This document shows positions 9,439 to 17,070 of a stretch of DNA of 64,000 nt, piece by piece (the stretch's first letter is position 1; every line of letters begins with the position of its first letter). The stretch spans positions 3,179,521 through 3,243,520 of the forward strand of contig NZ_CP144125.1 of NCBI RefSeq assembly GCF_036429475.1. Reading direction: 5' to 3'. Position numbers and translations under genes: made by a program. This stretch comes from Halalkalicoccus sp. CGA53. Its GTDB lineage: Archaea; Halobacteriota; Halobacteria; Halobacteriales; Halalkalicoccaceae. Below the pieces are notes generated by a model. The model saw nothing but the letters and a program-made list of their open reading frames with translations. It was not told the DNA's origin and ran no database searches.

Positions 9439-10866
9439 ATGACACACACGGTCATCGATACCAGAGACGGAACCACGGCACAGCTCCCCGAAGAGACGCT
9501 TGAAACCTTCCGCCAGGAACTCCGTGGACCACTCGTCACGCCGACAGACGAACACTTCGAGGAGTCCACGCACATCTGGAACGGGATGATCGAGAGATCG
9601 CCAGCTCTCGTCGTCCAGCCGACGGGGACGGCGGATATCGTGGCTGCGGTGAACTTCGCTCGTGAACACGACCTCCTGCTCTCGGTAAAGGGCGGCGGTC
9701 ACAACATCGCGGGGACGGCACTGGCCGATGGCGGGCTGACCATCGACATGTCCCGGCTGCGGGGCGTCGTAGTCGATCCCGACACTCGAATCGGTATCGC
9801 GCAGGGCGGGTGTCTCGTCGGCGATCTCGACCGGGAAGCCCAGGTTCACGGCCTCGCGACGCCGTTGGGCTTCATCTCCGAAACCGGGTTGGCCGGGTTG
9901 ACCCTCGGCGGGGGCTTCGGCTACCTGACCCGGCGGTTCGGCTGGACGGTCGATAACCTACTCGAGGTCGAAGTGGTCACTGCCGATGGCACGGTTCGCC
10001 GTGCGAGCCGCGAGGAGAACGAAGACCTCTTCTGGGCGATCTGCGGTGCTGGCCACAACTTCGGTGTCGTCACGTCGTTCACCTTCCAGCTGTACGAAGT
10101 CGGGCCGACCGTCTACGGCGGGCTCATCGCCTGGCCGTTCGAGCGAGCCAGCGAGATTCTCGGAGCATACCGGGAGATCACGGCCGAGGCGCCCAGGGAG
10201 CTAACGATATTTCTCGTCATGCGTCGGGCTCCTCCTGCACCGTTCGTGCCCGAGGAACAGCACGGGAAGCGGATCTGCGCGATGGCCATCTGCTACACCG
10301 GGGACCTCAACGACGTTGACGAGGTGATGGCTCCGATTCGAGCACTCGGTGATCCCATCGTGGACCTGCTCGCAGAACAGCCGTACACGCAGCTGCAGTC
10401 GTATCTCGATGGGACGCAGCCGAAGGGGAACCACTACTACTGGAAGACCGAGTTCGTCTCCGAGATACGAGACGATCTGCTCTCGACGACGCGAGAACTG
10501 GCTAAAGAGAACCCGATTCCCGGCGGCCAGGTCGCGTTCGCACATATCGGCGGAGCCCTCAACGAGTGTGCGTCTGACGATGGAGCGGTCGGCAACCGCG
10601 ATGCACGGTACGTCTACATGGTCGCAGGAATGTGGGAATCGGACGACCCCAACGGCGAGCGGTATCGAACGTGGGTCACGGACGCGTGGAAGCGATTCAG
10701 GCCCCTCACGACGGGAGGTAACTACATCAACTTCCAGACCGCCGATGAGGGCGACGAGCGGATCCGAGCGACCTACGGCGAGAACTACGACCGGATCGCC
10801 CGGCTGAAGGAAAGATACGATCCCGAGAACGTCTTCAGCGTGAACCGGAATATCCAGTCGGCGTGA
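9439..10866 (+). CDS. FAD-linked oxidase with BBE domain (berberine-bridge-like)
   Basis: This 475-aa PCMH-type flavoprotein has the FAD-binding stretch SVKGGGHN (82-89), where H88 is at the position that is covalently linked to FAD in many relatives. GGCLVGDL, the Gly-rich GLTLGGGFGYLTRRFG and GAGHNFGVVTSF follow. The C-terminal BBE tail ends ENVFSVNRNIQ. Such enzymes oxidise alcohols, sugars or alkaloid-like substrates with oxygen; the substrate here is unknown. There is no signal peptide, so it is probably cytoplasmic. The broken nitroreductase follows 13 bp downstream on the same strand, probably as a second operon gene. Confidence 0.85.
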   Translation: MTHTVIDTRDGTTAQLPEETLETFRQELRGPLVTPTDEHFEESTHIWNGMIERSPALVVQPTGTADIVAAVNFAREHDLLLSVKGGGHNIAGTALADGGLTIDMSRLRGVVVDPDTRIGIAQGGCLVGDLDREAQVHGLATPLGFISETGLAGLTLGGGFGYLTRRFGWTVDNLLEVEVVTADGTVRRASREENEDLFWAICGAGHNFGVVTSFTFQLYEVGPTVYGGLIAWPFERASEILGAYREITAEAPRELTIFLVMRRAPPAPFVPEEQHGKRICAMAICYTGDLNDVDEVMAPIRALGDPIVDLLAEQPYTQLQSYLDGTQPKGNHYYWKTEFVSEIRDDLLSTTRELAKENPIPGGQVAFAHIGGALNECASDDGAVGNRDARYVYMVAGMWESDDPNGERYRTWVTDAWKRFRPLTTGGNYINFQTADEGDERIRATYGENYDRIARLKERYDPENVFSVNRNIQSA

Positions 10867-10879
10867 TCCGTGTTAAATC

Positions 10880-11596
10880 ATGACTGACGAGCCGATACGA
10901 ACCGGAGATCTCGACCACGAGAGTATCGACCACGTGTTGACAACGACGCGAGCGGTGCGACGCCGACTCGATCTCGACCGACCGGTACCCCTGGACGTGG
11001 TGAACGAGTGCCTGGAGATGGCACTCTAGGCTCCGACCGGTTTCAACCATCAAAACTGGCGGTGGCTGGTGATCACCGACCCGGACACGCGACAGGCCCT
11101 CGGTGAACTCTACCGCAAGACGATCAGTCCGTTCATGGAGCTGATGGAGCGCGACCTCCCCGAGGACGACGAGCAGACTCACCGGGTCGCTGCGTCGTCC
11201 CGGTTTCTGGCCGAGCATCTCGAGGAGGTGCCGATCCACGTGATTCCGTGTTCAGTCGAACCAGTTCGAGAGGTACACGAACTGTGGGAGGGACTAGGAT
11301 ACGAGACGGACCTGTGGAATATGGCCGCATCAGCAGTCTACGGTGAACTGTGGCCAGCCGCCTGGAGTTTCATGCTCGCGTTACGGAGTCGCGGGCTGGG
11401 ATCGTCACTGACCATGATTCACCTCGGAGCCGAACCGGACGCAGCCGACCTCCTCGACATCCCCGACGACGTCTCTCAGGCCGGGCTGATCCCGGTTGCG
11501 TACTTCCGTGGAGAGGACTTCAAACGTGGGCCGCGGCGTTCTCTGGAGGAGGTCACGTTCTACGACCGTTGGGGGCAGACCGCCAAACCGGAGTGA
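10880..11596 (+). pseudogene. Nitroreductase-family protein with in-frame amber codon
   Basis: Read through, this is a 238-aa nitroreductase: TTTRAVRRRLDLDRPVPLD at the front, then the family's LEMALxAPTGFNHQNWRW block, and a C-terminal GLGSSLTMIHLG core. Codon 50 (11027-11029) is TAG where the family normally has Gln (one change from CAG). The remaining frame is intact, so the mutation looks recent. A shorter product could start near 11069 but would lack the FMN-binding N-terminus. No pyrrolysine machinery is seen here, so readthrough is not assumed. Confidence 0.8.
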
Positions 11597-11792
11597 GGAT
11601 CCTTCTGCCTCGTACGCGCCACGTTTCTCGCACCGTCTTCTACCAGCCATCAGGTAGTACACAGTCGAATCTATAGCTTCGTTACTATCAGTCGGGGTGA
11701 AGCCGTTCGGGCGACCACCTGCTCGTACCGCTCTCGGGGACGTCGTCCGGATTGACCACGATGGTGTCGGCAATCCGTTTTCGTCTGCCGTG

Positions 11793-11892
11793 ATAGGGAT
11801 CATCGTAGAAGTTCATACTTTCTCGAACGCGAATCGAGCGACGTCGGTGGCGTGTAAGCCTGGGAGATCCAGTCGGCTACGATGATCCCTAT
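11793..11892. mobile_element. 100-bp MITE, copy 1
   Basis: Perfect 16-bp terminal inverted repeats (ATAGGGATCATCGTAG at 11793-11808, its complement at 11877-11892) bound a 100-bp element without coding capacity. An element of the same length with identical ends lies at 26563-26662; the interiors differ moderately. Both are flanked by TG on the left and GA on the right, so the repeat may extend with one mismatch. It lies in the 354-bp gap between the broken nitroreductase and the Mrp gene; the rest of that gap shows nothing recognisable. Confidence 0.85.
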
Positions 11893-11950
11893 GAGAAGAA
11901 CGGACACTCCCACAGATCCCTACGGCTCTCAGCAGGCCCCGTCGGGGCGT

Positions 11951-13153
11951 TCACGCACGTTCCAGTTCGAGGAGCGTCCCGTTCTCCCCGATCGGTCTCG
12001 TGGCGAGATCTCCGAGGAGGTCGCCCACGTCCGAACGGAGAGTGTCGAGTAGCCACGTCGGTTCCTCGACGAGCGCACGGACACAGTCCCCAGCAGGGGT
12101 GTACGCCACCTCGGCGCTCAGCTGTCGCACCTGGCTGTCCCGGGGCAGCCCCCGCAGGTCGACCGTGTCCTCCGGGGCGGCACCCAGTACCTCGTCGAGG
12201 AAGCCCTCGACGGTCGTCGCGAGCCCCGAGAGCGCCTCGTGGCCCCCCTTCCCGCCGGGCGAGCGCTGGAGGCCGCGGTCGAACGGCAGGGTGTGGACCG
12301 TCGGGACGTCGATCTCGACCGGGTCCTCGAACAGCTCGTTGCGCTCGCCACAGCACGCACAGTCGAACCCGTTCATGTTCACGACCGCCGCGACCGTCGC
12401 GACGCCGTTCTCCTCGAACAGCTTCACGGTTCGCTCGGTGTCGTCGACGCTTGCGTCGAACGGCGTCGTCACGAACACCGCGCCGTCGACCGGGACGTGT
12501 TCGAGCAGCGCGCCGGCCACGTCGTCGGAGCCGGCCGGCATGTCGATGACGAGCACGTCGCGGCCCTCCCACGCGCCCTGTCCGAGCAGGTTCTCCATCG
12601 CACCGTAGGCGATCGCCCCTCGCCGCGCGGTCGGCGGCTCCCCGCCCACGACGCCGGGGCTGAGCATCTGCAACCCGTCGGACTCGAGGGGGACTGGCTG
12701 GCCGTTCTCGTTCGTGAGCACCGGCCCCTCCACGTCCTCGAGCAGGTGGGGGACGTTCGGGCCGTAGATGTCGGCGTCGAAGAGTCCGACGTCGAGCCCG
12801 CGAGCCGCGAGGGTGCGGGCGAGCGCGACCGAGACCGTCGTCTTCCCGACGCCGCCCTTCGCGCTCGCGACCGCGAGCACGTGGTCGACCTCGGGGAGTT
12901 CGATGCTCTTGTCCTCGTGTTTCACCGGGAGGACGCGGACGTGGTCGGTGCCGGGGAGCGTGAGCGCCGCCCCGCGGACCTGCTCGACGATCCGCTCGGC
13001 GAGCGACTCGCCGAGGCCGTCGATCGCCACGTCGACGGTGACCGACCCGTCTCCGGTTCTCACCCGGCGGACGACACCCTTCTCGATGGGATCGCTCCCG
13101 TCGGGGAGTTCGATCTCCTGGAACGGCGTCGGGGGGCTGTGACTCTCGGCCAT
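11951..13153 (-). CDS. Mrp/ApbC-type ATP-binding Fe-S cluster carrier
   Basis: A 400-aa deviant P-loop ATPase. The N-terminal ~90 residues look like the DUF59/MIP18 module. The Walker A motif is SAKGGVGKTT (97-106), the switch reads DADIYGPNVPH, and DMPAGSDD follows. A Cys cluster, FDCACCGERN, stands where Mrp proteins hold a bridging 4Fe-4S cluster. These proteins load Fe-S clusters onto targets. Next to a cluster-rich reductase it may be a dedicated maturation factor, a role some haloarchaeal respiratory islands suggest. The ATG at 13153 was chosen because it lies just downstream of a TATA-like box and the shared palindrome; longer in-frame extensions run through the divergent halocyanin gene. 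Confidence 0.85.
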   Translation of the reverse strand: MAESHSPPTPFQEIELPDGSDPIEKGVVRRVRTGDGSVTVDVAIDGLGESLAERIVEQVRGAALTLPGTDHVRVLPVKHEDKSIELPEVDHVLAVASAKGGVGKTTVSVALARTLAARGLDVGLFDADIYGPNVPHLLEDVEGPVLTNENGQPVPLESDGLQMLSPGVVGGEPPTARRGAIAYGAMENLLGQGAWEGRDVLVIDMPAGSDDVAGALLEHVPVDGAVFVTTPFDASVDDTERTVKLFEENGVATVAAVVNMNGFDCACCGERNELFEDPVEIDVPTVHTLPFDRGLQRSPGGKGGHEALSGLATTVEGFLDEVLGAAPEDTVDLRGLPRDSQVRQLSAEVAYTPAGDCVRALVEEPTWLLDTLRSDVGDLLGDLATRPIGENGTLLELERA

Positions 13154-13180
13154 CACGTGAACGTAGGGTCGACGGCGACG

Positions 13181-13234
13181 ATAAGTGGTCGTCGCGATTC
13201 CCAGTCGGTGGGAACCGGAACAGCGGTCTTTTCC
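13181..13234. promoter_or_regulatory. Divergent promoter with shared palindrome (Mrp / halocyanin)
   Basis: The palindrome TTCCCAGTCGGTGGGAA occupies 13198-13214 between two divergent genes. On the minus side a TATA-like ACTTAT (13186-13181) starts about 12 nt from it. On the plus side the T-rich TCTTTTCC (13227-13234) starts 12 nt from it, with the halocyanin ATG about 22 nt further. The symmetric layout suggests that one bound regulator serves both genes. Confidence 0.6.
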
Positions 13235-13255
13235 TCCAGGGACGGAGCCTCCCTC

Positions 13256-13801
13256 ATGGCAGAGGACACGACCGGAGGACTCGGACGGCGCTCGTTCACC
13301 GTCGCGATCGGCGCCGGTATCGCGGCCGGACTCGCCGGCTGTAGCGCGTTCATCGACGAGGACGAACTCGAGGGACCGCCCGCGGAACTCCCCCAGGCGG
13401 ACCCGGATGCGGAGGTCGGAGACGACGACGAGCCCGGCGACGCGGAGTTCGTCGAGGACGAACCCGAGTACGACGACTGGTTCGACGACGTCGAGAACTA
13501 CGAGGGAACCCTCGAAATGACCGGTCGTGACGAGGTCGAGGTCGCGAACGGCGCCGGTGAGCAAGGCCTGACGTTCGATCCACCCGCGATCCTCGTCGAT
13601 CCGGGGACCGAGGTGACCTGGGAGTGGACCGGCGAGGGCGGCTCTCACGACGTCACGGAGGTCGACGGCGCCTTCGGGTCCGACCTCGCGGAGGAGGCGG
13701 GCCACACGTTCTCACACACCTTCGAGGAGGAGGGGACGTTCAGATACGTCTGCTCGCCGCACGAGGGCGTCGGGATGAAGGGGGCCGTCGTCGTCGAGTG
13801 A
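13256..13801 (+). CDS. Halocyanin-like blue copper lipoprotein
   Basis: This 181-aa secreted cupredoxin has a Tat signal (RR-SFTVAIGAGIAAGLAGC) ending in a lipobox Cys, so it is probably lipid-anchored outside the cell. A long acidic linker follows, then a plastocyanin-like domain. Visible type I copper ligands are the His in GGSHDV and the C-x2-H-x4-M group in YVCSPHEGVGM. Halocyanins carry electrons between membrane complexes and terminal enzymes. With a Tat-exported reductase nearby and a shared operator, it is a reasonable electron partner of that enzyme, although this is inference. Confidence 0.9.
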   Translation: MAEDTTGGLGRRSFTVAIGAGIAAGLAGCSAFIDEDELEGPPAELPQADPDAEVGDDDEPGDAEFVEDEPEYDDWFDDVENYEGTLEMTGRDEVEVANGAGEQGLTFDPPAILVDPGTEVTWEWTGEGGSHDVTEVDGAFGSDLAEEAGHTFSHTFEEEGTFRYVCSPHEGVGMKGAVVVE

Positions 13802-13808
13802 GGTTTCC

Positions 13809-14000
13809 CTACGGCCGCCAGACCACGGTCACGACGTCGCTCTCGTTCGATCGTCTCGAACTCGTCGCCCCGGTCCCGGAGCTTCGGGGAGTGCGGGACC
13901 CGGCCGTTCACCTGGACCAGAATGGACCATCCGGGGAGCGAAGCGAGTGTTTCGAGCGTCCGAACGAGCGGGTCCGGCGGCCGGGACGCTCGTGATCCTC
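13809..14000 (-). pseudogene. Possible relic of a DUF2249-like protein
   Basis: On the minus strand one frame reads PPDPLVRTLETLASLPGWSI, then LVQVNGRVPHSPKLRDRGDEF, which resembles the DUF2249 core (EPPEPLVRxLEAL..., then DREPxxLYPxLxxRG). The natural-looking end SNESDVVTVVWRP with stop at 13811-13809 is in a different frame, and no good start was found upstream. Frames therefore appear broken. DUF2249 proteins are common in denitrification islands. The match is by eye and could be chance in GC-rich DNA. Confidence 0.3.
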
Positions 14001-14112
14001 TGTGGGCGCCGCGACCCTCGTCCGGCCGTCGAACCCGGTCGGCCGGAGAGAGTGGAGCGGTCGCGGGCCGGCGACCGAACGCGACCAGAGGCGAACGGCA
14101 TTACACCGGGAG

Positions 14113-14292
14113 CTACCGCATCGCGTTCAGGTCGACGACGACCGTGGAGGCGAGCCAGCCGTCGACGTTGTCCTGTTCGCAGAGGACGGCACGAGAGCCG
14201 GTCCACGCGACCATCACGGCCGGACAGTCGCTCGTGTCGATCGGACAGTCGGTACATCGCTCCGGAGCGTCGACGGTTAATTCTTCGGACAT
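14113..14292 (-). CDS. Small cysteine-rich protein, function unknown
   Basis: This 59-aa protein starts MSEELTVDAPERC and has C-x2-C-x6-C (CTDCPIDTSDC) and a later Cys (AVLCEQD). It could hold zinc or an Fe-S cluster. The ATG at 14292 is preferred over the one at 14322, because a TATA-like TTTAGG lies at 14327-14322 and would overlap the longer form; the short form would be nearly leaderless. The shared palindrome of the respiratory island lies upstream (14340-14356). No family is recognised, but regulation with the reductase is likely. Confidence 0.6.
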   Translation of the reverse strand: MSEELTVDAPERCTDCPIDTSDCPAVMVAWTGSRAVLCEQDNVDGWLASTVVVDLNAMR

Positions 14293-14321
14293 GGTTCCGT
14301 TACGTCGTTCGAACGCCGTCA

Positions 14322-14356
14322 CCTAAACACGACAGCCGACTCCCAGTCGGTGGGAA
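14322..14356 (-). promoter_or_regulatory. Promoter with shared palindrome for the small Cys protein
   Basis: The palindrome CTCCCAGTCGGTGGGAA (14340-14356) lies 12 nt upstream of a minus-strand TTTAGG box (14327-14322). The box and spacing almost copy the arrangement in front of the alpha-subunit operon. The plus-strand regulator gene at 14480 starts farther away and has its own TATA box. Confidence 0.6.
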
Positions 14357-14417
14357 CGGCCGGAGCCGGCCTCGCTCGGATGCGAACGCGGGTCCGAGGC
14401 CGGTATGACGGTCGAGT

Positions 14418-14445
14418 ACTTAAACCACCCCCGATATCGGTGGTG
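14418..14445 (+). promoter_or_regulatory. Promoter and near-perfect 20-bp palindrome before the wHTH gene
   Basis: TACTTAAAC (14418-14425) fits a haloarchaeal TATA box. Directly behind it lies CACCCCCGATATCGGTGGTG (14426-14445), a 20-bp palindrome with a single mismatched pair (14430/14441). It covers the region between TATA and the expected transcription start, a classic repressor position. Autoregulation by the wHTH protein encoded at 14480 is the simplest idea. Confidence 0.55.
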
Positions 14446-14479
14446 AACCCTGGTAGTCGGCTCGCCTCTCGATTGGAGT

Positions 14480-14887
14480 ATGAGTCAGGCACCGATGGCG
14501 ATCGCGGACGTTCGACCGCACGATTCGACGGTCAGAACGGTCGATCGGGAAGAGGAGGTACGGACGCTGCTCCGCGCGCTAGAGGACGCGGACTGTCGGA
14601 CGATCCTCAAGGCGACCGGCGAGGAGGCCCTGTCGGCGAACGACATCGCCGAGAAGTTCGACCTCCCGACCTCGACGGTGTACAGGAAGCTCGAACGGCT
14701 CGCCGACGCGGGGCTGATCGAGGAGCGGATCCGCATCCACCGCTCGGGCAGACACGTCAGCGAGTACTGCCTCTGCGTGCGGGACGTCCGCTTCTCGGTC
14801 GGCGGCGACGGCGGCGCCGAACTGGAGGTGACCCGCCGCGAGCGCGAGCAGCCCAGGTGGTCACTCGCGGCGAGGACTGAGCGATGA
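14480..14887 (+). CDS. Winged-helix (ArsR/TrmB-like) transcriptional regulator
   Basis: A 135-aa DNA-binding protein. Residues about 25-90 form a winged helix (CRTILKATGEEALSANDIAE, then KFDLPTSTVYRKLERLADAGL). The short C-terminal part has one CLCVRDV stretch and no known ligand domain. It sits in the respiratory island, with the shared operator and a private palindrome in its upstream region, so it is a candidate regulator of the island. The CLC pair could sense redox state, but this is a guess. It is followed after 109 bp by the Zn-ribbon gene. Confidence 0.8.
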   Translation: MSQAPMAIADVRPHDSTVRTVDREEEVRTLLRALEDADCRTILKATGEEALSANDIAEKFDLPTSTVYRKLERLADAGLIEERIRIHRSGRHVSEYCLCVRDVRFSVGGDGGAELEVTRREREQPRWSLAARTER

Positions 14888-14996
14888 GATGGCCGACAGC
14901 ACCGATCAGCGAGCGCGACACATCCCACGTCCGGGTGAAACCCTTTCCCACCGCCGGACGTTGGGGAGGACGACGGACGGACGGAGCCGAGAACCC

Positions 14997-15134
14997 ATGG
15001 AAGAGTACGAGTTCACCTGCCCAGACTGCGAACAGCGGATCGAACTGAACGGGCCGATGCGCGAGGCCACGTTGAGCAACGGCTGTCCCGTCTGTGGAGC
15101 CTCCGTCCATCCCGAACACTTCGTCGAGACGTAA
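14997..15134 (+). CDS. Small zinc-ribbon protein
   Basis: A 45-aa protein (MEEYEFTCPDCEQRIELNG..., ending HPEHFVET) with two C-x2-C knuckles, CPDC (residues 8-11) and CPVC, enough for one zinc site. The ATG at 14997 was chosen because the Zn-ribbon starts right there, and longer forms add low-complexity Arg-rich sequence. Tiny zinc-finger proteins of this sort are abundant in haloarchaea, mostly with no known job. Its place behind the wHTH gene suggests co-transcription. Confidence 0.65.
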   Translation: MEEYEFTCPDCEQRIELNGPMREATLSNGCPVCGASVHPEHFVET

Positions 15135-15180
15135 CGAACGGCGTCGCCCGGTCGCCGGTTTGTCCCGATCGACTTAACCC

Positions 15181-15645
15181 TCACCCGCCGTCCTCGCGAT
15201 CGATCTCGGTCAGCCGACCGCTCAGCTCGTCGGGTACGAACCGGTAGAGTTGGATGTTGAGGTCCGCCGTTGACCGGCCCCAGATCTCGAACAGCGGTCG
15301 CTTCGCCTCCCCGTACTGTTCGATCCGCTCGACCGTCAGCTCGTTCAGCGGGATCTCCGCGAGCGTGCCCGTTGCGACGACGCTCCGGTAGACCGATCCC
15401 TCCGCCGCCTCCTCGTAGACGACGAGCCGGGCGGCCGGCGAGGAGGCGAGAAAGCGCCGTTTCTGGCTCTCGGGGGTCGAGACCAGTCGCATGTAGAAGG
15501 TCCGTTCGTCGGCATCGAAGCCGTAGGAGATGGGGATCGCGTACGGCTCGTCCGACCGGGCGAGCGCCAGCACGCCCGTCTCGTGGCGACCGAGGAACTC
15601 GTCAATCTCGCCTCGGGTCATCTCGGTCTCCTCCGCGAGTGCCAT
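15181..15645 (-). CDS. Pyridoxamine-phosphate-oxidase-fold flavoprotein (NimA-like)
   Basis: A 154-aa PPOX-type split-barrel protein: EIDEFLGRHETGVLALARSDEPYAIP, then ISYGFDADERTFYMRL. This matches the small FMN- or heme-binding NimA-like family that reduces nitro compounds or acts as an FMN reductase. The length is typical. A TATA-like TGACTTAACCCC on the minus strand (about 15680-15669) lies about 25 nt from the ATG. It belongs to the same island as the HTH-10 regulator and AhpD-like gene downstream of it in this window. Its substrate is unknown. Confidence 0.8.
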   Translation of the reverse strand: MALAEETEMTRGEIDEFLGRHETGVLALARSDEPYAIPISYGFDADERTFYMRLVSTPESQKRRFLASSPAARLVVYEEAAEGSVYRSVVATGTLAEIPLNELTVERIEQYGEAKRPLFEIWGRSTADLNIQLYRFVPDELSGRLTEIDREDGG

Positions 15646-15828
15646 GGTCGGTGGGTGCGCACGGGTGGGGTTAAGTCATTCGTCGGACGGCAGGCGGTTC
15701 GGAACCCACCGCCTCCGGCCGGACCCCCGGCGTGGCGTTCCCCATGCAAGTGCTGTGCGGTAGGCACTGGAGTTTCTCTCGTCGGGGTCGCCCGACAGTC
15801 GCTGGCGGCCTTCCGAAGGAGCCGGCGG

Positions 15829-16476
15829 CTACACGCTCGACTCGAGGAGGTCCTCGAAGATCTTGCGCTGGGCCGTACGCAGGTGTTCGGAGACCGTCGA
15901 CGGGGCAACGCCCAGCTCGTCCGCCACCTCGGTCGCGTTAGCCTCTCGGGGACGCTCGAAGTAGCCCATCCCGTAGGCCGTCTCGAGCACCTCGCGCTGG
16001 CGGTCGGTCAGTTTCCCCCAGTTGACGAACACCCGTTCCTCGGGATCGCCCGAGAGCGGCGGCTGGAGCAGCCGTTTCACGTCGACGGCGGGGAACCGCT
16101 CCCGGAACTCGCCGATCACCGCCTGGAGCTGGTCGAAGCTCTCGGCGTGAAAGACCAGCGTCACCTCGTCGCCGGAGGCGGCGTATCGGTGGACGGGACA
16201 GCCGAACCGGCCGAGACACGCACACGGACAGATCGGCTCCGTCCCGTGTTCGACCCGGTAGAGGGTCGCCGTTCCGTACGAGAAGACCGGCTCCTCCGGC
16301 GGGCTATCGGGTCGCTCTCCGACGTCCACGACGAACTCCGAGACGCTTTCGGTCCCGGCGGGGGCGACGCTCGTCGACACCCGGTCGATCACCGTTCCCG
16401 TCGCGCTCGCGAACCGTGCGATCGGACACTCGCCGTCGGTGCTGACCGTCACCGTGGCTCGGATCCCGGATGACAC
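15829..16476 (-). CDS. Cys-rich HTH-10 regulator (NarO/DmsR-like)
   Basis: This 215-aa regulator has a Cys cluster PICPCACLGRFGCPVHRY (about residues 83-100) and a C-terminal HTH-10 domain (LTDRQREVLETAYGMGYFERPREA, then TEVADELGVAPSTVSEHLRTAQ). The same layout is known from NarO and DmsR of Haloferax, which switch on anaerobic respiration genes; the Cys cluster probably senses oxygen or redox. GTG at 16476 is the start. As the only such regulator in the island it is a main candidate for controlling the reductase operon. The known NarO motif (CGAAC-N4-GTTCG) is not present in the expected promoters, so its target here is open. Confidence 0.8.
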   Translation of the reverse strand: MSSGIRATVTVSTDGECPIARFASATGTVIDRVSTSVAPAGTESVSEFVVDVGERPDSPPEEPVFSYGTATLYRVEHGTEPICPCACLGRFGCPVHRYAASGDEVTLVFHAESFDQLQAVIGEFRERFPAVDVKRLLQPPLSGDPEERVFVNWGKLTDRQREVLETAYGMGYFERPREANATEVADELGVAPSTVSEHLRTAQRKIFEDLLESSV

Positions 16477-16553
16477 GTCCGTTCCGTTCGCACCGCCACG
16501 TCTTCAGCGTGTGGTCGGCACCGACCGCTCCGCCGAGCCACGGACCGTCCGTA

Positions 16554-16883
16554 TCAGTCGGTCTCGTCCTCGATCCAGCTCAGCGCGGCGATCGCTCCGG
16601 GGAACCCGATCGTCGGGATCGAGAGCACCGCAACGTGTTTCAGCTCCTCGGGGGAGATCCCCTCGTCGAGCCCGCGACGGACGTGCGAGTGGACGGCTCC
16701 CTCGGACCCCGTCCCGATCGCGAGCGCGAGCTTCACGAGTCGTTTCGTCTCGTCCGCGACAGGGCCAGCCTCGGAACAGGCCTCACCCAGGTCGGCGTAC
16801 GCCTCCCAGACATCGCGGTACTCCTCGGCGAACTCGCCGGCGGCCGACGGTAGCTCCTCCGGGTCGTCGATCTCGTCACCCAT
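16554..16883 (-). CDS. Carboxymuconolactone decarboxylase (AhpD-like) family protein
   Basis: A 109-aa helical protein with the CMD fold: ETKRLVKLALAIGTGSEGAVHSHVRRGLDEGISPEEL. The usual AhpD C-x-x-C is reduced here: a lone Cys sits in EACSEAG and the AVHSHVRR segment carries the histidines, so classical disulfide reductase chemistry is doubtful. ATG 16883 is chosen; an upstream ATG at 16913 adds ten residues. Family members near denitrification genes are frequent, with unproven roles in peroxide or redox defence. Confidence 0.75.
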   Translation of the reverse strand: MGDEIDDPEELPSAAGEFAEEYRDVWEAYADLGEACSEAGPVADETKRLVKLALAIGTGSEGAVHSHVRRGLDEGISPEELKHVAVLSIPTIGFPGAIAALSWIEDETD

Positions 16884-17070
16884 GGTAGTGGCTGGCTCGT
16901 TCGCGTCCCTCATCAGTGTGGGGGGTCGAACCGGAGCCGACCGGTGGTCCTGGTGACCGTGAGATCGCGAGGCCGTGACCGACGGCCGACACCGCCGACG
17001 GTCCGACCACCGATCGACTATCCACTCCCCGTCTTCGGCTCTCGAAGCCAGAAACGAGCGACGACCGAGC

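Noticed and set aside
9128-9442. Plus-strand open frame of 104 codons and a minus-strand 70-codon frame with a hydrophobic patch
   Set aside because: No recognisable family, no clear start signals and conflicting frames. Treated as non-coding.
11027-11029. Amber codon read as pyrrolysine
   Set aside because: No pyrrolysine genes or tRNA seen, and relatives have Gln at this place. A nonsense mutation or error is simpler.
14946-14955. Further match to half of the shared palindrome (CGGTGGGAAA on the minus strand)
   Set aside because: Only one half is present. The other half has no similarity. A similar half match at 21437-21446 lies in the cupin coding region.
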